This document shows positions 1 through 8,441 of a stretch of 64,000 nt of DNA, piece after piece. The stretch lies in the NCBI GenBank assembly GCA_016865505.2, contig AP025252.1, positions 5,354,137 to 5,418,136 of the forward strand, read 5' to 3'. Position 1 is the stretch's first letter. Each line of letters begins with the position of its first letter. Below the pieces are notes generated by a model, which saw nothing but the letters and a program-made list of their open reading frames with translations, did no database searches and was not told where the DNA came from. Made by a program: the position numbers and the translations under genes. The stretch comes from Bryobacterales bacterium F-183 (GTDB taxonomy: Bacteria > Acidobacteriota > Terriglobia > Bryobacterales > Bryobacteraceae).

Positions 1-1658
1 ACATCGCCGCTGAAGGGGATGTTATCGGATGTCGCGACGGCGATCATGCCGGGTTGCTGGCGGAGTTGGGCGAAGATGCGGGAGAGTGCGGCGTGGCGCT
101 GGTTTCGCGTGACGTGGATCCTGCCGGTGAGCAGGTGGCCGGGGGTAAAGCCGGGGTCGACGGCAAGGATCTTGTGGAGGCTGAGGCCGAGGAGTCCTGC
201 GCCGGTGAGGAGTACGAAGGCGAGGGCGATTTGTGCGATCACGAACGTGTGGCGAAGGCCTTGTGTTGTGGAGCGCGTGCCGCCAGCGCGAAGGGCTTGT
301 TGGGGGTCGGCCTGGAGCGAGAACCACGTGATGGGCAGCGCGAGGGCCAGAGCGATGAGGATCGCGAAGGCGAAGCTCATGGCGGCGACGCGGAGGTCGA
401 AGGGGATTTGCGTTCCTGCAGGTAGGTAGGCGGCGGCGAAGGTCTCGATAGCCGCGACGCCGAGCCAGCCGAGGGCGAGTCCCGGGATTGCACCGGCGAA
501 GGAGAGGAGCAGGGTTTCGACGAACGTTTCGCGTACGATGTGCCATTTGCCGGCTCCGAGGGCCTGGCGTACGCCGAGTTCGCGGGTACGGGCGGCGGCG
601 CGGATGAGCAACAGGTTGGCGAGGTTGACGATGCCGATCAAGAGAAGTACGAGGGCGGCGATTTCGAGCAGGACGAGCGCCGGGCGTACGGTTTCGACGT
701 AGTCGGCTTGGAGTCCGGTGACGTTGGTACGGAAGGCGGCATCGGCGACCCAGGTTGCCAAGGGGTTGGCGCGTTCGGCGGTGGCGTTCTGCTGGTCGAT
801 TTCAGCTTGCGCGGCGGCGATGGAGACGCCGGGTTTGAGGCGGGCGATGATCTGTTTGACGTTGCCTCCGCTGTGGCGCTTGTCGGGTGTGGCGTCGCGG
901 GGGTCGAAGCGGAGCGGCAGGAAGACTTGGGCTTCTGAGGAGAGAAAGCGGAAGCCGGGCGGGAGTACGCCGACGATTTGGGCTGCTGCTCCGTTGATGC
1001 GCAGGGACTGGTTGCGGAGGGGGTGGGTGACGATGACGGGGTTGCCGCCGCCGTACTGCATTTCCTCGTCGCGAAACGCGGCGCGGCCTTCGACGGCTTG
1101 TACGCCGACGGTTTGGAAGAACTCGCGGGTGACGGTCATCGAAGGGACACGTTCCTGGCCGAGCGTGGTTTCGCCCATGGCGTACATCGAGAGGTGTTCA
1201 AAGGACTGCAGGCCCTGACGGCGCTCGGCGTAGTTGGCGAGTGATGAGCCGTCGCGGAGGACACCGGCCTTAGGGTACGTGTTGTACATCGTGACGAGGC
1301 GGTGCGAGTCCGGAAACGGCAATGGCTTGAGCAAGACGGCGTCGACGATGGCGAAGATGGCGAGGTTCGCGCCGAGGCAGAGGGCGAGGATCGCGATAGC
1401 GGTTGCGGAAAAGCCGGGCGAGTTGCGAAGTGCGCGGAGGCTGTAGCGAAGGTCGCGCAGGAGGCCGTCGGTGAGATGCCAGCCTTTGGATTCACGGCAG
1501 TCTTCCTGGGCGACGGTGACGGAGCCGAAGTCGATGCGGGCCTGGCGTTCGGCGTCTGCCGGCGACATGCCTTGGCGGATGAGTTCGCGGGTGTGCTCTT
1601 CGATGTGGAAGCGCATTTCGTCCGACATCTGCTGTTCGAAGCGGTCCCGGCTTTGCAT
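1..1658 (-). CDS. ADOP-family MacB/FtsX-type ABC transporter permease, C-terminus beyond window
   Basis: The reading frame is open from the ATG at 1658 to the window edge, giving about 552 residues of a protein that normally has about 800. The N-terminus (residues 1-50, beginning MQSRDRFEQQMSDEMRFH) is the soluble 'permease prefix' segment typical of acidobacterial ADOP permeases. It is followed by a linker with DLRYSLRALRNSPGF, a first membrane helix (ATAIAILALCLGANLAIFAIV) and a MacB-like periplasmic domain. Known family role: membrane subunit of MacB/FtsX-like exporters; no ATPase gene is visible in the window. It starts 2 bases after the padR stop, so the two genes are surely cotranscribed. 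The true C-terminal FtsX domain lies to the left of base 1. Substrate unknown. Confidence 0.85.
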   Translation of the reverse strand, partial: MQSRDRFEQQMSDEMRFHIEEHTRELIRQGMSPADAERQARIDFGSVTVAQEDCRESKGWHLTDGLLRDLRYSLRALRNSPGFSATAIAILALCLGANLAIFAIVDAVLLKPLPFPDSHRLVTMYNTYPKAGVLRDGSSLANYAERRQGLQSFEHLSMYAMGETTLGQERVPSMTVTREFFQTVGVQAVEGRAAFRDEEMQYGGGNPVIVTHPLRNQSLRINGAAAQIVGVLPPGFRFLSSEAQVFLPLRFDPRDATPDKRHSGGNVKQIIARLKPGVSIAAAQAEIDQQNATAERANPLATWVADAAFRTNVTGLQADYVETVRPALVLLEIAALVLLLIGIVNLANLLLIRAAARTRELGVRQALGAGKWHIVRETFVETLLLSFAGAIPGLALGWLGVAAIETFAAAYLPAGTQIPFDLRVAAMSFAFAILIALALALPITWFSLQADPQQALRAGGTRSTTQGLRHTFVIAQIALAFVLLTGAGLLGLSLHKILAVDPGFTPGHLLTGRIHVTRNQRHAALSRIFAQLRQQPGMIAVATSDNIPFSGD

Positions 1659-1660
1659 GG

Positions 1661-2008
1661 CTACAACTCCTCTGAGGTGGTGTTGAGGGCGGAGGTCATG
1701 GCGGCGGCGAAGCGGTTCCAGCCATCGGTTTCCTGCTTGAGGCGCTTGCGACCGGCGGGGGTGAGCGAGTAGAACTTGGCTTTGCGGTTGTTGTCGCTTT
1801 GTCCCCATTCGGCGGTGATGAGGTCCTGCTGTTCGAGGCGGTAGAGCGCGGGATAGAGGGAGCCTTGCGGGATGTCGAGCGCGTCGCCGGAGATCTGCTT
1901 GATGCGGACGAGGACGCCGTAGCCGTGCAAAGGATTCAGGGACACGGCCTTCAGGATGAGAAGGTCCAGTGTCCCTGGTAAGAGTTCAGTTTGTGGTTTG
2001 GTGGCCAT
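1661..2008 (-). CDS. PadR-family transcriptional repressor
   Basis: This 115-residue protein is a PadR winged helix: TLDLLILKAVSLNPLHGYGV is helix 1-2, followed by GSLYPALYRLEQQDLI as the recognition helix and wing, and a short C-terminal dimerisation helix. PadR proteins of this short class repress efflux or permease genes and often themselves. It lies immediately upstream of an ADOP permease, a pairing seen again and again in Acidobacteria. The region in front of the start carries a palindrome and a sigma-70-like promoter, which suggests autoregulation of the padR-permease operon. The inducing signal cannot be read from the sequence. Confidence 0.9.
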   Translation of the reverse strand: MATKPQTELLPGTLDLLILKAVSLNPLHGYGVLVRIKQISGDALDIPQGSLYPALYRLEQQDLITAEWGQSDNNRKAKFYSLTPAGRKRLKQETDGWNRFAAAMTSALNTTSEEL

Positions 2009-2017
2009 GCGGGCGCT

Positions 2018-2036
2018 CTCCTAGTTTGCCTAGGAG
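2018..2036. promoter_or_regulatory. Palindromic candidate PadR operator
   Basis: CTCCTAG, five bases, CTAGGAG forms a perfect 7-bp inverted repeat ten bases upstream of the padR start codon. A further CTCCTAG copy (2052-2058) lies inside the promoter spacer, 34 bases away from the first. Placement at the transcription start and inside the promoter fits repressor binding. That PadR is the ligand is inferred from position only. Confidence 0.55.
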
Positions 2037-2037
2037 T

Positions 2038-2066
2038 ATGTTAGCCCGCTTCTCCTAGTTTCACAA
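2038..2066 (-). promoter_or_regulatory. Sigma-70-like promoter of padR-permease operon
   Basis: On the minus strand TTGTGA (-35, 2061-2066) and TAACAT (-10, 2038-2043) are separated by exactly 17 bases. The spacer contains one CTAGGAG element and the predicted transcription start falls in the palindrome at 2018-2036. Confidence 0.5.
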
Positions 2067-2077
2067 GGGGAGAGTTT

Positions 2078-3967
2078 TTATGGCACGGAAGCCGGGATGA
2101 CCGAGACGCGATCGACTTTGCCTTTTTTGGCTTCGTCGATGTTGATGCTGTTCGCCTTCAAGGTTTGGCCTGTGACGAACTCCATTTGCACTTTGGCGCG
2201 GCTGTAGGAGGCCATGGCCGATACTTCCTGCGATTGGGCAGTGGCGAGGTCGCGCTGGGCCTGGATCACAAAGAAGATCGTCGATGCGCCGAGGGCGTAC
2301 TTCTTCTGCTCGGCGTCGAGGGTCTGTTCCTGGAGGACGCGGTTCTTCTGAGCCGTCAAGTAGCGGGCGCGGGCTTGGGAGACGCCGATCAAGGCGTTCT
2401 GTACGTCCACGCGGATCTGGTTGATCTGCTGGCGCTGGCGGATTTCGTTCTGGCGGAGGCTCAGAGATTCGCGAATGTAGTCGGCGGTGGCGGTACGGTT
2501 GCGCAGCGGTACGGTGAGGTTGAAGCCCACGCCGTAATCCGGGAAGTTGCGGCGGAAGATCTGCGAGAGCGCCTGGCCGAAGCCACCGATGAAGAAGGGG
2601 TCGACCGACGCGCCGGGACGGAGGAAGTTGGCGCTACCGGCGAGGGCGTTGTTCTGGAAGCTGCCGGTGACGTCCAACTGGGGGAGCAACTGGCTCTTGT
2701 TGCCGAGCATACCGATCTTCGAATTCTCAATATTGATCTGGGTCTGCTTGAGTTCGGGACGGGAGTCCATGGCGAGTTCGATGAGATCCTGCAGGGGCTG
2801 AACCGGTTCGGTGGTTTCGAGGCGCAGCAGATCGGTGGGTACGATGCGGGCTTCGCTCACCGCAGGGCTCGAGGTACCGGTGCGGCTGAGAGCGTTCTTG
2901 ATGATGGTTTCCTGCTGGAGAAGGCTGGTTTCCGAAACAAGAAGATCCTGCTGGCGGGAGGCAACTTCGGCTTCGGCGCGGACGATTTCGATGGGCGCCA
3001 GGGTACCGATTTCCACCTGCTTCTTGTTGTCGTTGTACAGCTTTTCAGCAAGGGCCAGGGCCTGCTTGCGGACCTTGAGGTCTTCGTTGAATGAGACCAG
3101 GTCCCAGTAGAGGTTGATGATGGCGGAGACGGTGGTGATGACCTGTTGTTCGAAGACGAGGTCCGAGACGCGGAGGTCGTTCTTGGCAATGCGGATGTTG
3201 CGGTTGTTGATCGCCATGCCGAAGCCACGGAGGAGTGGCTGGGTGAAGTTGAGGCTGAGGTTGCCGGAACCGGAGGGGTTCAAGTCGCTCAGGCGGTTGT
3301 TGCTGCGGAAGGCCGAGTAGTTGAAGCCCATCTGCACTTGCGTACCGGTGAGGAACGACTGCTGGTAGCCGAAGGACGAACCCTGGGTATCGAACTGGAG
3401 GGCGTTGGTGCCGACGGTGACCGAGTTCGACTGGGGGCTGGAGCGGTGGTTGGCGTTCCAGGAGTAGAAGAGGCCGGGGTCGAGGTTGGGGATGGTAACG
3501 CCGGTTTGGGTGATGATGGTACCGCTGGCGTTGGACGAAGACGCGCCGGAGTTGCCGCCGCCCGCGCCGCCGGTAGCGCCGCCGGTGACCTGGCTCTGGA
3601 CGGACTGTGCGCCCTGCTGGACCTGGCTGGAGATACCGCGGAGGAGGCCGCCTGCGCGGGCGCGCATCAAGTCCACGCCGGCGATTTCAGGGCCGTAGCG
3701 GGAGAGTTCGATGTCGAGGTTGTTTTCGAGCGCGAGCGCGACAGCATCCTGCAGGGAGAGATAGATTTTTCCGGCCCGGATGAGGGAATCGAGGCGGGAG
3801 GAGTTGCTGAGGTTGACTGGCGGGATATAGCGAGTCTGAAAGTTGCGCAGGAAATGCTTGAAGATCTTTGGTTCGGTGAGGTCCACGCGGGCGTCCTGCG
3901 CGGTGACGCAGGGGGCTAAAACCAAGAAAACGCACAGTTGTGCCACGAAAGGCCGGAGTCGAGCCAT
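2078..3967 (-). CDS. TolC-like outer membrane efflux protein
   Basis: A 629-residue protein with a signal peptide (residues 1-23, ending CVTAQ) and outer membrane efflux protein (OEP) repeats. Features include SLQDAVALALENNLDIELSR near residue 70, long periplasmic coiled-coil helices (for example around LYWDLVSFNEDLKVRKQALAL) and a second repeat after residue 390 (DLIELAMDSRPELKQTQINI). It would form the trimeric outer-membrane exit duct of a tripartite exporter. Longer than E. coli TolC because of an N-terminal extension and a Gly/Ala/Ser-rich insert at about residues 128-150. It lies upstream of padR and the ADOP permease on the same strand but has its own promoter and a separate padR promoter follows, so a shared export role is plausible but not shown. 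Confidence 0.87.
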   Translation of the reverse strand: MARLRPFVAQLCVFLVLAPCVTAQDARVDLTEPKIFKHFLRNFQTRYIPPVNLSNSSRLDSLIRAGKIYLSLQDAVALALENNLDIELSRYGPEIAGVDLMRARAGGLLRGISSQVQQGAQSVQSQVTGGATGGAGGGNSGASSSNASGTIITQTGVTIPNLDPGLFYSWNANHRSSPQSNSVTVGTNALQFDTQGSSFGYQQSFLTGTQVQMGFNYSAFRSNNRLSDLNPSGSGNLSLNFTQPLLRGFGMAINNRNIRIAKNDLRVSDLVFEQQVITTVSAIINLYWDLVSFNEDLKVRKQALALAEKLYNDNKKQVEIGTLAPIEIVRAEAEVASRQQDLLVSETSLLQQETIIKNALSRTGTSSPAVSEARIVPTDLLRLETTEPVQPLQDLIELAMDSRPELKQTQINIENSKIGMLGNKSQLLPQLDVTGSFQNNALAGSANFLRPGASVDPFFIGGFGQALSQIFRRNFPDYGVGFNLTVPLRNRTATADYIRESLSLRQNEIRQRQQINQIRVDVQNALIGVSQARARYLTAQKNRVLQEQTLDAEQKKYALGASTIFFVIQAQRDLATAQSQEVSAMASYSRAKVQMEFVTGQTLKANSINIDEAKKGKVDRVSVIPASVP

Positions 3968-4051
3968 GTATTCCTATTCCCAAAAAGTTGACAACGTGAA
4001 TCAGTACAGGACGCTATCGGAACCGTCCATGGTAACCCGATCTTTTAAAGC

Positions 4052-4080
4052 AATGTAGGTTCCAGGCATAAACATTACAA
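4052..4080 (-). promoter_or_regulatory. Candidate promoter of the TolC-like gene
   Basis: On the minus strand TTGTAA (4075-4080) and TACATT (4052-4057) are 17 bases apart, about 85 bases upstream of the start codon at 3967. Identified by eye only. Confidence 0.4.
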
Positions 4081-4166
4081 AATAGGCGACTTATTCCTAC
4101 GGCGAGTGTCCGGAAATGGGACGAAGATAGCCGCCATCGAACAAGAATGGTATCCTCGTCGAGAAC

Positions 4167-4745
4167 ATGAGCGCCATTGAAGCCTTCTACGAAACGGGAG
4201 CGTATTTGCGGGGGCATTTTCGCCTGACGAGCGGGTTGCACAGCCCGGAGTACTTGCAGTGCGCGAAGGTGCTGCAGCATCCTCGTCATGCGGAGACCTT
4301 TGGGCAGCAGTTGGCGGAGCGGCTTCAGAGTCTTGCCGGGGGCAGGAAGATCGATGTTGTGGTGTCGCCGGCGATGGGCGGGCTGATCATCGGGCATGAA
4401 GTGGCGCGTGCGCTGGGGGTACGGCACATCTTTACGGAGCGCGACGGCGAGGGGAAGATGACCTTGCGTCGCGGGTTTGCGGTGGAACCCGGGGAGACGG
4501 CCGTGGTGATTGAAGATGTGGTGACCACCGGCATTTCGTCGCGCGAAGTGATTGACCTGATTGAGCGCGATGGGGCAAAGGTGGTGGCACTGGGGTCGAT
4601 TATCGACCGTAGCGGCGGGAAGGCCGATACGGGTGTGCCTCGCGTGGCGCTGGAGACTTTGCAGGCGGTGACGTATCAGCCCGAGGCATGTCCGTTGTGC
4701 GCGGAAGGAATCGAGGTCGTGAAACCGGGTTCCCGCAAGGCGTAA
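4167..4745 (+). CDS. pyrE: Orotate phosphoribosyltransferase
   Basis: PyrE joins orotate to PRPP to make OMP in pyrimidine synthesis, in the cytoplasm. The 192-residue protein has the type I PRTase PRPP motif VVIEDVVTTG (about residues 112-121) and the catalytic flexible loop ERDGEGKMTLRRGF before it; LTSGLHSPEYLQC near residue 20 matches the family N-terminus. Its TAA stop shares its last A with the ATG of truA (TAATG at 4743-4747), so the two are probably translationally coupled. No pyr operator or attenuator is evident upstream. Confidence 0.95.
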   Translation: MSAIEAFYETGAYLRGHFRLTSGLHSPEYLQCAKVLQHPRHAETFGQQLAERLQSLAGGRKIDVVVSPAMGGLIIGHEVARALGVRHIFTERDGEGKMTLRRGFAVEPGETAVVIEDVVTTGISSREVIDLIERDGAKVVALGSIIDRSGGKADTGVPRVALETLQAVTYQPEACPLCAEGIEVVKPGSRKA

Positions 4746-5530
4746 TGGCGGGGGCGCGGCGCATCCGGGTGCAGGTTGCCTACGATGGTACGGCATACCA
4801 TGGCTGGCAGACGCAGCCAGGACTGCCCACCGTGCAACAGACGATTGAAGAGGTCCTGAGCGGGATCGAGGGCAAGCCGGTGCAGTTGGCGGGATCGGGC
4901 CGTACGGACGCTGGGGTACATGCGATTGGGCAGGTTGCGGCGTTCACCCTGGAGAACCCGATTCCCTGCATGAATCTGCGGAAGGCCATCAACAGGCTGC
5001 TGCCGGAGGACATCCGGATCATGACGGTGGAGGAAGTAGAGGCAGACTTCCATCCGCGTTTTGATGCGGTGGCCAAAACTTACGAATACAAGATCTGGCG
5101 GAGTGAGATCTGTCCGCCCATGCAGCGGCGTTGGGTGCATCACCATCCGTATCCTCTGGATGAAGGGGCGCTGATTGCGGCGGCATCGGTGCTGGAAGGC
5201 GAGCATGACTTTACAGCCTTTGCGGCGGCCGACGACCGGGACGAAAAGGGCGGATCGAAGGTACGGACGATTTTTTCGTCGGAAGCGTGGCGCGAGGGGG
5301 AGTTGCTGGTGTACCGGGTGCGCGGGTCGGGATTCCTGAAACATATGGTTCGCAACATTGTGGGTGCGTTGCTGCAGGTGGGGTGTGGCAATGCGTCGCG
5401 CGAGGAGTTGCGGCACCGGTTGACGCCGGGATGCGGGATCCGACCGGGACCTCGCGCACCGGCCCGCGGGTTGTGCCTGATTTCTGTCGAGTATCCCGTA
5501 TCCTTGACGCCCTCTGGATCATCTGAATAG
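4745..5530 (+). CDS. truA: tRNA pseudouridine(38-40) synthase
   Basis: TruA converts uridines 38-40 of the tRNA anticodon stem to pseudouridine. From the ATG at 4745 the protein is 261 residues, the usual length, beginning with the typical RVQVAYDGTAYHGWQ. The catalytic aspartate lies in GSGRTDAGVHA (about residue 56). The C-terminal RVRGSGFLKHMVRNIVGAL is also characteristic. An in-frame start 57 bases upstream (4688) would lie inside pyrE and adds residues unlike the family, so 4745 is preferred; it gives the TAATG stop-start overlap with pyrE. Confidence 0.95.
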   Translation: MAGARRIRVQVAYDGTAYHGWQTQPGLPTVQQTIEEVLSGIEGKPVQLAGSGRTDAGVHAIGQVAAFTLENPIPCMNLRKAINRLLPEDIRIMTVEEVEADFHPRFDAVAKTYEYKIWRSEICPPMQRRWVHHHPYPLDEGALIAAASVLEGEHDFTAFAAADDRDEKGGSKVRTIFSSEAWREGELLVYRVRGSGFLKHMVRNIVGALLQVGCGNASREELRHRLTPGCGIRPGPRAPARGLCLISVEYPVSLTPSGSSE

Positions 5531-5543
5531 TCTGTAGGCACCT

Positions 5544-6488
5544 GTGCAAGAGACTTTGGATTATTTGGCCCGGCATGGCTATTGGTTAGTATTTGGGACC
5601 GTGCTGTTGGAGCAATTGGGTCTGCCGATTCCGGCGGTGCCCGTGCTGATCGCGGCGGGGGCGCTGGCAGGTACGGGCATGCTTTCTTTTTGGCCAAGCC
5701 TTTTGTTTGCGCTTGCGGCTTGCCTGATCAGCGACAGCATTTGGTTTTATCTGGGGCGGCGCGGCGGGTTGAAGGTACTGCAGACGCTGTGCAAGATTTC
5801 CCTGGAGCCCGATTCTTGCGTTGCCATTTCGCGGGACTGGTTCCGGCGCATGGGCGGTTCGGCGTTGCTGGTGGCGAAGTTCATCCCAGGGTTTAGTACG
5901 GCGGCGCCGCCGATGGCTGGCGTGAACGGCATGAGTCCTTTGGGATTTTTGGCGTACGACGGCGCGGGGTCCTTGATTTGGGCTGGTTCGTTCATGGGGC
6001 TGGGATGGATCTTCCACAACCAACTGGAAGGCCTGCTGATGGGGATGGAACAGATGGGTTCCTGGGTGGGCATCCTGGTGGTGGTTGCGGTGGCACTGTA
6101 CCTGATTGTGCGGTGGCGGCAGCGGAATAAGCTGATCCATCAGTTTTTGATGTCGCGCATTTCAGTGGATGAGCTGAAGCGGCTGCTGGTGACGGGTGAG
6201 GCTGCTGAGGCTCCGGCAGTGGTGGATTTGCGGAATGCGTTTGAAGTGGGGCGTACGGGGTCGAAGATTCCGGGGGCGATTTGGCTGACGGTGCCGGAGT
6301 TGCGTGAGCGGCATGGGGAGATCCCGCGGGATCGTGAAGTGGTCCTGTACTGTTCGTGTCCGAATGAGAAGACGAGTGCTGAGGTCGCGCTGCATCTGAC
6401 GCGGATGGGGATTCACAACATCCGGTTGCTGGATGGCGGGTACGATGCGTGGCGGAAGCGCGGGTTTGACTTGGAGAACGTGGCTTAG
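5544..6488 (+). CDS. DedA (VTT) membrane protein fused to a rhodanese domain
   Basis: Residues 1-200 form a DedA/SNARE-associated membrane domain (GLPIPAVPVLIAAGAL near the N-terminus and FIPGFSTAAPPMAGVNGM near residue 115, with several hydrophobic helices). Such domains are thought to scramble or flip lipids in the inner membrane. Residues 205-314 form a cytoplasmic rhodanese domain whose active-site loop reads VVLYCSCPNEKTS, so the catalytic cysteine is present. The GTG start at 5544 is used. This fusion occurs in other bacteria but its substrate is unknown. It starts 13 bases after truA on the same strand. Confidence 0.88.
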   Translation: MQETLDYLARHGYWLVFGTVLLEQLGLPIPAVPVLIAAGALAGTGMLSFWPSLLFALAACLISDSIWFYLGRRGGLKVLQTLCKISLEPDSCVAISRDWFRRMGGSALLVAKFIPGFSTAAPPMAGVNGMSPLGFLAYDGAGSLIWAGSFMGLGWIFHNQLEGLLMGMEQMGSWVGILVVVAVALYLIVRWRQRNKLIHQFLMSRISVDELKRLLVTGEAAEAPAVVDLRNAFEVGRTGSKIPGAIWLTVPELRERHGEIPRDREVVLYCSCPNEKTSAEVALHLTRMGIHNIRLLDGGYDAWRKRGFDLENVA

Positions 6489-6548
6489 CCGTTGCGATCT
6501 GACTTACGTCTTGGGGCTCTAAACCAGAGACAAGTTAGACTGATTTTC

Positions 6549-6734
6549 GTGAAGATTCGCGACGTGCTCAAGCTGCTGCGAAAAGATGGGTGGGTTCTCA
6601 GAAATCAAGAAGGCAGCCATCGTCAGTTTGTTCATCCTTCGAAACGCGGGAAGGTGACGGTGGCAGGGCACGAGTCCGATGAGGTGCCTCCCAAAACGCT
6701 CAAGTCTATAATGAGACAGGCGGATATTCCATGA
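6549..6734 (+). CDS. hicA: HicA-type toxin (mRNA interferase)
   Basis: A 61-residue protein starting VKIRDVLKLLRKDGWVLRNQ, with the conserved GSHRQFVHP motif containing the catalytic histidine and ending in a typical KTLKSIMRQADI. HicA has a double-stranded RNA-binding fold and cleaves mRNA. The GTG at 6549 gives the usual HicA length; an upstream in-frame start at 6492 would add 19 residues not seen in the family. It overlaps hicB by ATGA. Confidence 0.9.
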   Translation: MKIRDVLKLLRKDGWVLRNQEGSHRQFVHPSKRGKVTVAGHESDEVPPKTLKSIMRQADIP

Positions 6735-6940
6735 GCAAGTTTTTGGTTTTATTCGAGAAGTCGAGCACCGGTTACGCAGCGTACGCGCCGGACCTTCCTG
6801 GTTGTATCGCCACAGGCCGCACATTGGATGAGACCAGAGATCGAATGACTCAGGCCATCGAAATGCACCTTTCTGCCATGCGGGAAGACGGAGACCCGAT
6901 TCCCGAACCATCGCATTTCGAACTGGTCGAAGCAGTCTAG
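6731..6940 (+). CDS. hicB: HicB-type antitoxin
   Basis: A 69-residue partial-RNase H fold antitoxin with the family signature YAAYAPDLPGCIATGRTLDE and a C-terminal amphipathic helix region. No DNA-binding domain (HTH or ribbon-helix-helix) is visible after it, so this is the short HicB form. It neutralises HicA encoded just upstream; the four-base overlap suggests balanced translation. The toxin-first order is normal for hicAB. Confidence 0.9.
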   Translation: MSKFLVLFEKSSTGYAAYAPDLPGCIATGRTLDETRDRMTQAIEMHLSAMREDGDPIPEPSHFELVEAV

Positions 6941-6961
6941 GCTTGGAAGATAGCGGCTCCC

Positions 6962-8437
6962 TCAGCGGTTCTGCGGGAAGCCTAGGTCTACTTTGCTTGT
7001 TGCCGGGTCGGGCCAGCGGCTGGTTACGACTTTGGCTCTCGTATAAAACTGGATGCCTTCGGGGCCGTACATGTGGAGGTCGCCGAAGAGGGATGCTTTC
7101 CAGCCTCCGAAGCTGTAGTACGAGACGGGCACCGGGATGGGCACGTTGATGCCGACCATTCCTGCGTCTACGTCGAACTGGAACTGGCGCGCGGCGCCTC
7201 CATCGCGGGTGAAGATTGCGACGCCGTTGCCGTAGGCGTTGTTGTTGACGAGGTCGATGGCTTCGGCGTAGGTCGCGACGCGGACTACGCTGAGGACCGG
7301 GCCGAAGATCTCGTCGTTGTAACACTTCATGCCGGGTTTGACGTTGTCGAGCAGGGATGCGCCGAGGAAGAATCCTTGCTGGTCTTGCGGCTGTTCGCCT
7401 TGTACAACGACTGTTGCGCCCTCATTCGTAGCGTTGGTGACGTAGGAGGCGACACGGTCACGATGTTCGCGGGTGATGAGGGGTCCCATCTCGCTTTGCG
7501 GGTCGTTACCGGGGCCGAGTTTGATCTTGGCGATGCGATCCTTGATCGCGGCGATGACGGGTTCTGCGGCTGATCCTACAGCGACCAAAACGGAGATGGC
7601 CATACAGCGCTCGCCGGCGGAACCGTAGGCTGCGGATACGGCTGCGTCGGCGGCCATGGCGATGTCGGCGTCGGGCAGGACGATCATGTGGTTCTTGGCG
7701 CCACCGAGGGCTTGTACGCGCTTGCCAAGCTTCGTCCCGGCCTCGTAGATGGCTTTGGCGACCGGGGTGGAGCCGACGAAGCTGATGGCCCTGACGTCGG
7801 GGTGTTCGATGAGGCGGTTGGCGGCGGTGTGGTCGCCTTGGAGGACCGTGAATACGCCGTCGGGGAGGCCTGCCTGCTGGAGGAGTTCGGCGAGGATCAG
7901 GCTGGCGGAGGGGTCCTTTTCCGAAGGCTTGAGGATGAAGGCATTGCCGCACATGATGGCGTTGGGGAACATCCACAAGGGGACCATCGCCGGGAAGTTG
8001 AAGGGCGTGATGCCGGCGACTACGCCGAGGGGTTGGCGGATCTGGTAGACATCGACGCCGTTGCTCGCCTGTTCGGAGAAGCCGCCCTTGAGCAGCGCCG
8101 GGGCACCGCAGGCGAATTCGACGTTCTCGAGTCCTCGGGCGACTTCGCCGAGGGCGTCGGCGATGGTCTTGCCGTGTTCGCGGGTGATCGCTTCGGCGAG
8201 GCGCTGGCGGTTGGCGGCGAGGAGAGCCCGGAACTGGAAAAGAATTTCTGCGCGGCGGGAAAGCGGTGAGGTACGCCAGGATTTTGCGGCCTTTGCGGCC
8301 GACGCTACGGCGGCGTCCGTTTCTTCGACGGAGGCGAGCGAAACCTGGGCGGCTGCTGCACCCGTAGCGGGGTTCCATACGGTGGCCGTGCGCGCGGAGG
8401 GGACGGGTTTACCTTCGATCCAATGAGGGATTGTCAT
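6962..8437 (-). CDS. mmsA: Methylmalonate-semialdehyde dehydrogenase (CoA-acylating)
   Basis: This enzyme oxidises (methyl)malonate semialdehyde to propionyl- or acetyl-CoA with NAD and CoA, in valine, inositol and pyrimidine breakdown. The 491-residue aldehyde dehydrogenase has the oxyanion Asn in FNFP (N147), the nucleophile Cys278 in GERCMA, and LGGAKNH (residues 244-250) where other aldehyde dehydrogenases carry the general-base Glu. Loss of that Glu is the hallmark of the CoA-dependent branch. The C-terminus GDLHMYGPEGIQFYT is also diagnostic. It starts 4 bases after the upstream SDR gene, so the two form an operon. Confidence 0.93.
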   Translation of the reverse strand: MTIPHWIEGKPVPSARTATVWNPATGAAAAQVSLASVEETDAAVASAAKAAKSWRTSPLSRRAEILFQFRALLAANRQRLAEAITREHGKTIADALGEVARGLENVEFACGAPALLKGGFSEQASNGVDVYQIRQPLGVVAGITPFNFPAMVPLWMFPNAIMCGNAFILKPSEKDPSASLILAELLQQAGLPDGVFTVLQGDHTAANRLIEHPDVRAISFVGSTPVAKAIYEAGTKLGKRVQALGGAKNHMIVLPDADIAMAADAAVSAAYGSAGERCMAISVLVAVGSAAEPVIAAIKDRIAKIKLGPGNDPQSEMGPLITREHRDRVASYVTNATNEGATVVVQGEQPQDQQGFFLGASLLDNVKPGMKCYNDEIFGPVLSVVRVATYAEAIDLVNNNAYGNGVAIFTRDGGAARQFQFDVDAGMVGINVPIPVPVSYYSFGGWKASLFGDLHMYGPEGIQFYTRAKVVTSRWPDPATSKVDLGFPQNR

Positions 8438-8441
8438 GTCG

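Noticed and set aside
2165-3919. Two long open frames opposite the TolC-like gene.
   Set aside because: No start signal or domain; TolC-like repeats on the minus strand account for the coding signal.
3988-4016. TTGACA at 3988 as a promoter for pyrE.
   Set aside because: No acceptable -10 box at 16-18 bases (sequence reads ACGCTA), and it is about 180 bases from the gene.
4688-4744. Earlier in-frame start for truA.
   Set aside because: Lies inside pyrE and encodes residues unlike TruA; the ATG at 4745 gives the typical N-terminus.
6492-6548. Earlier in-frame start for hicA.
   Set aside because: It adds 19 residues that HicA proteins lack and overlaps the likely promoter region.
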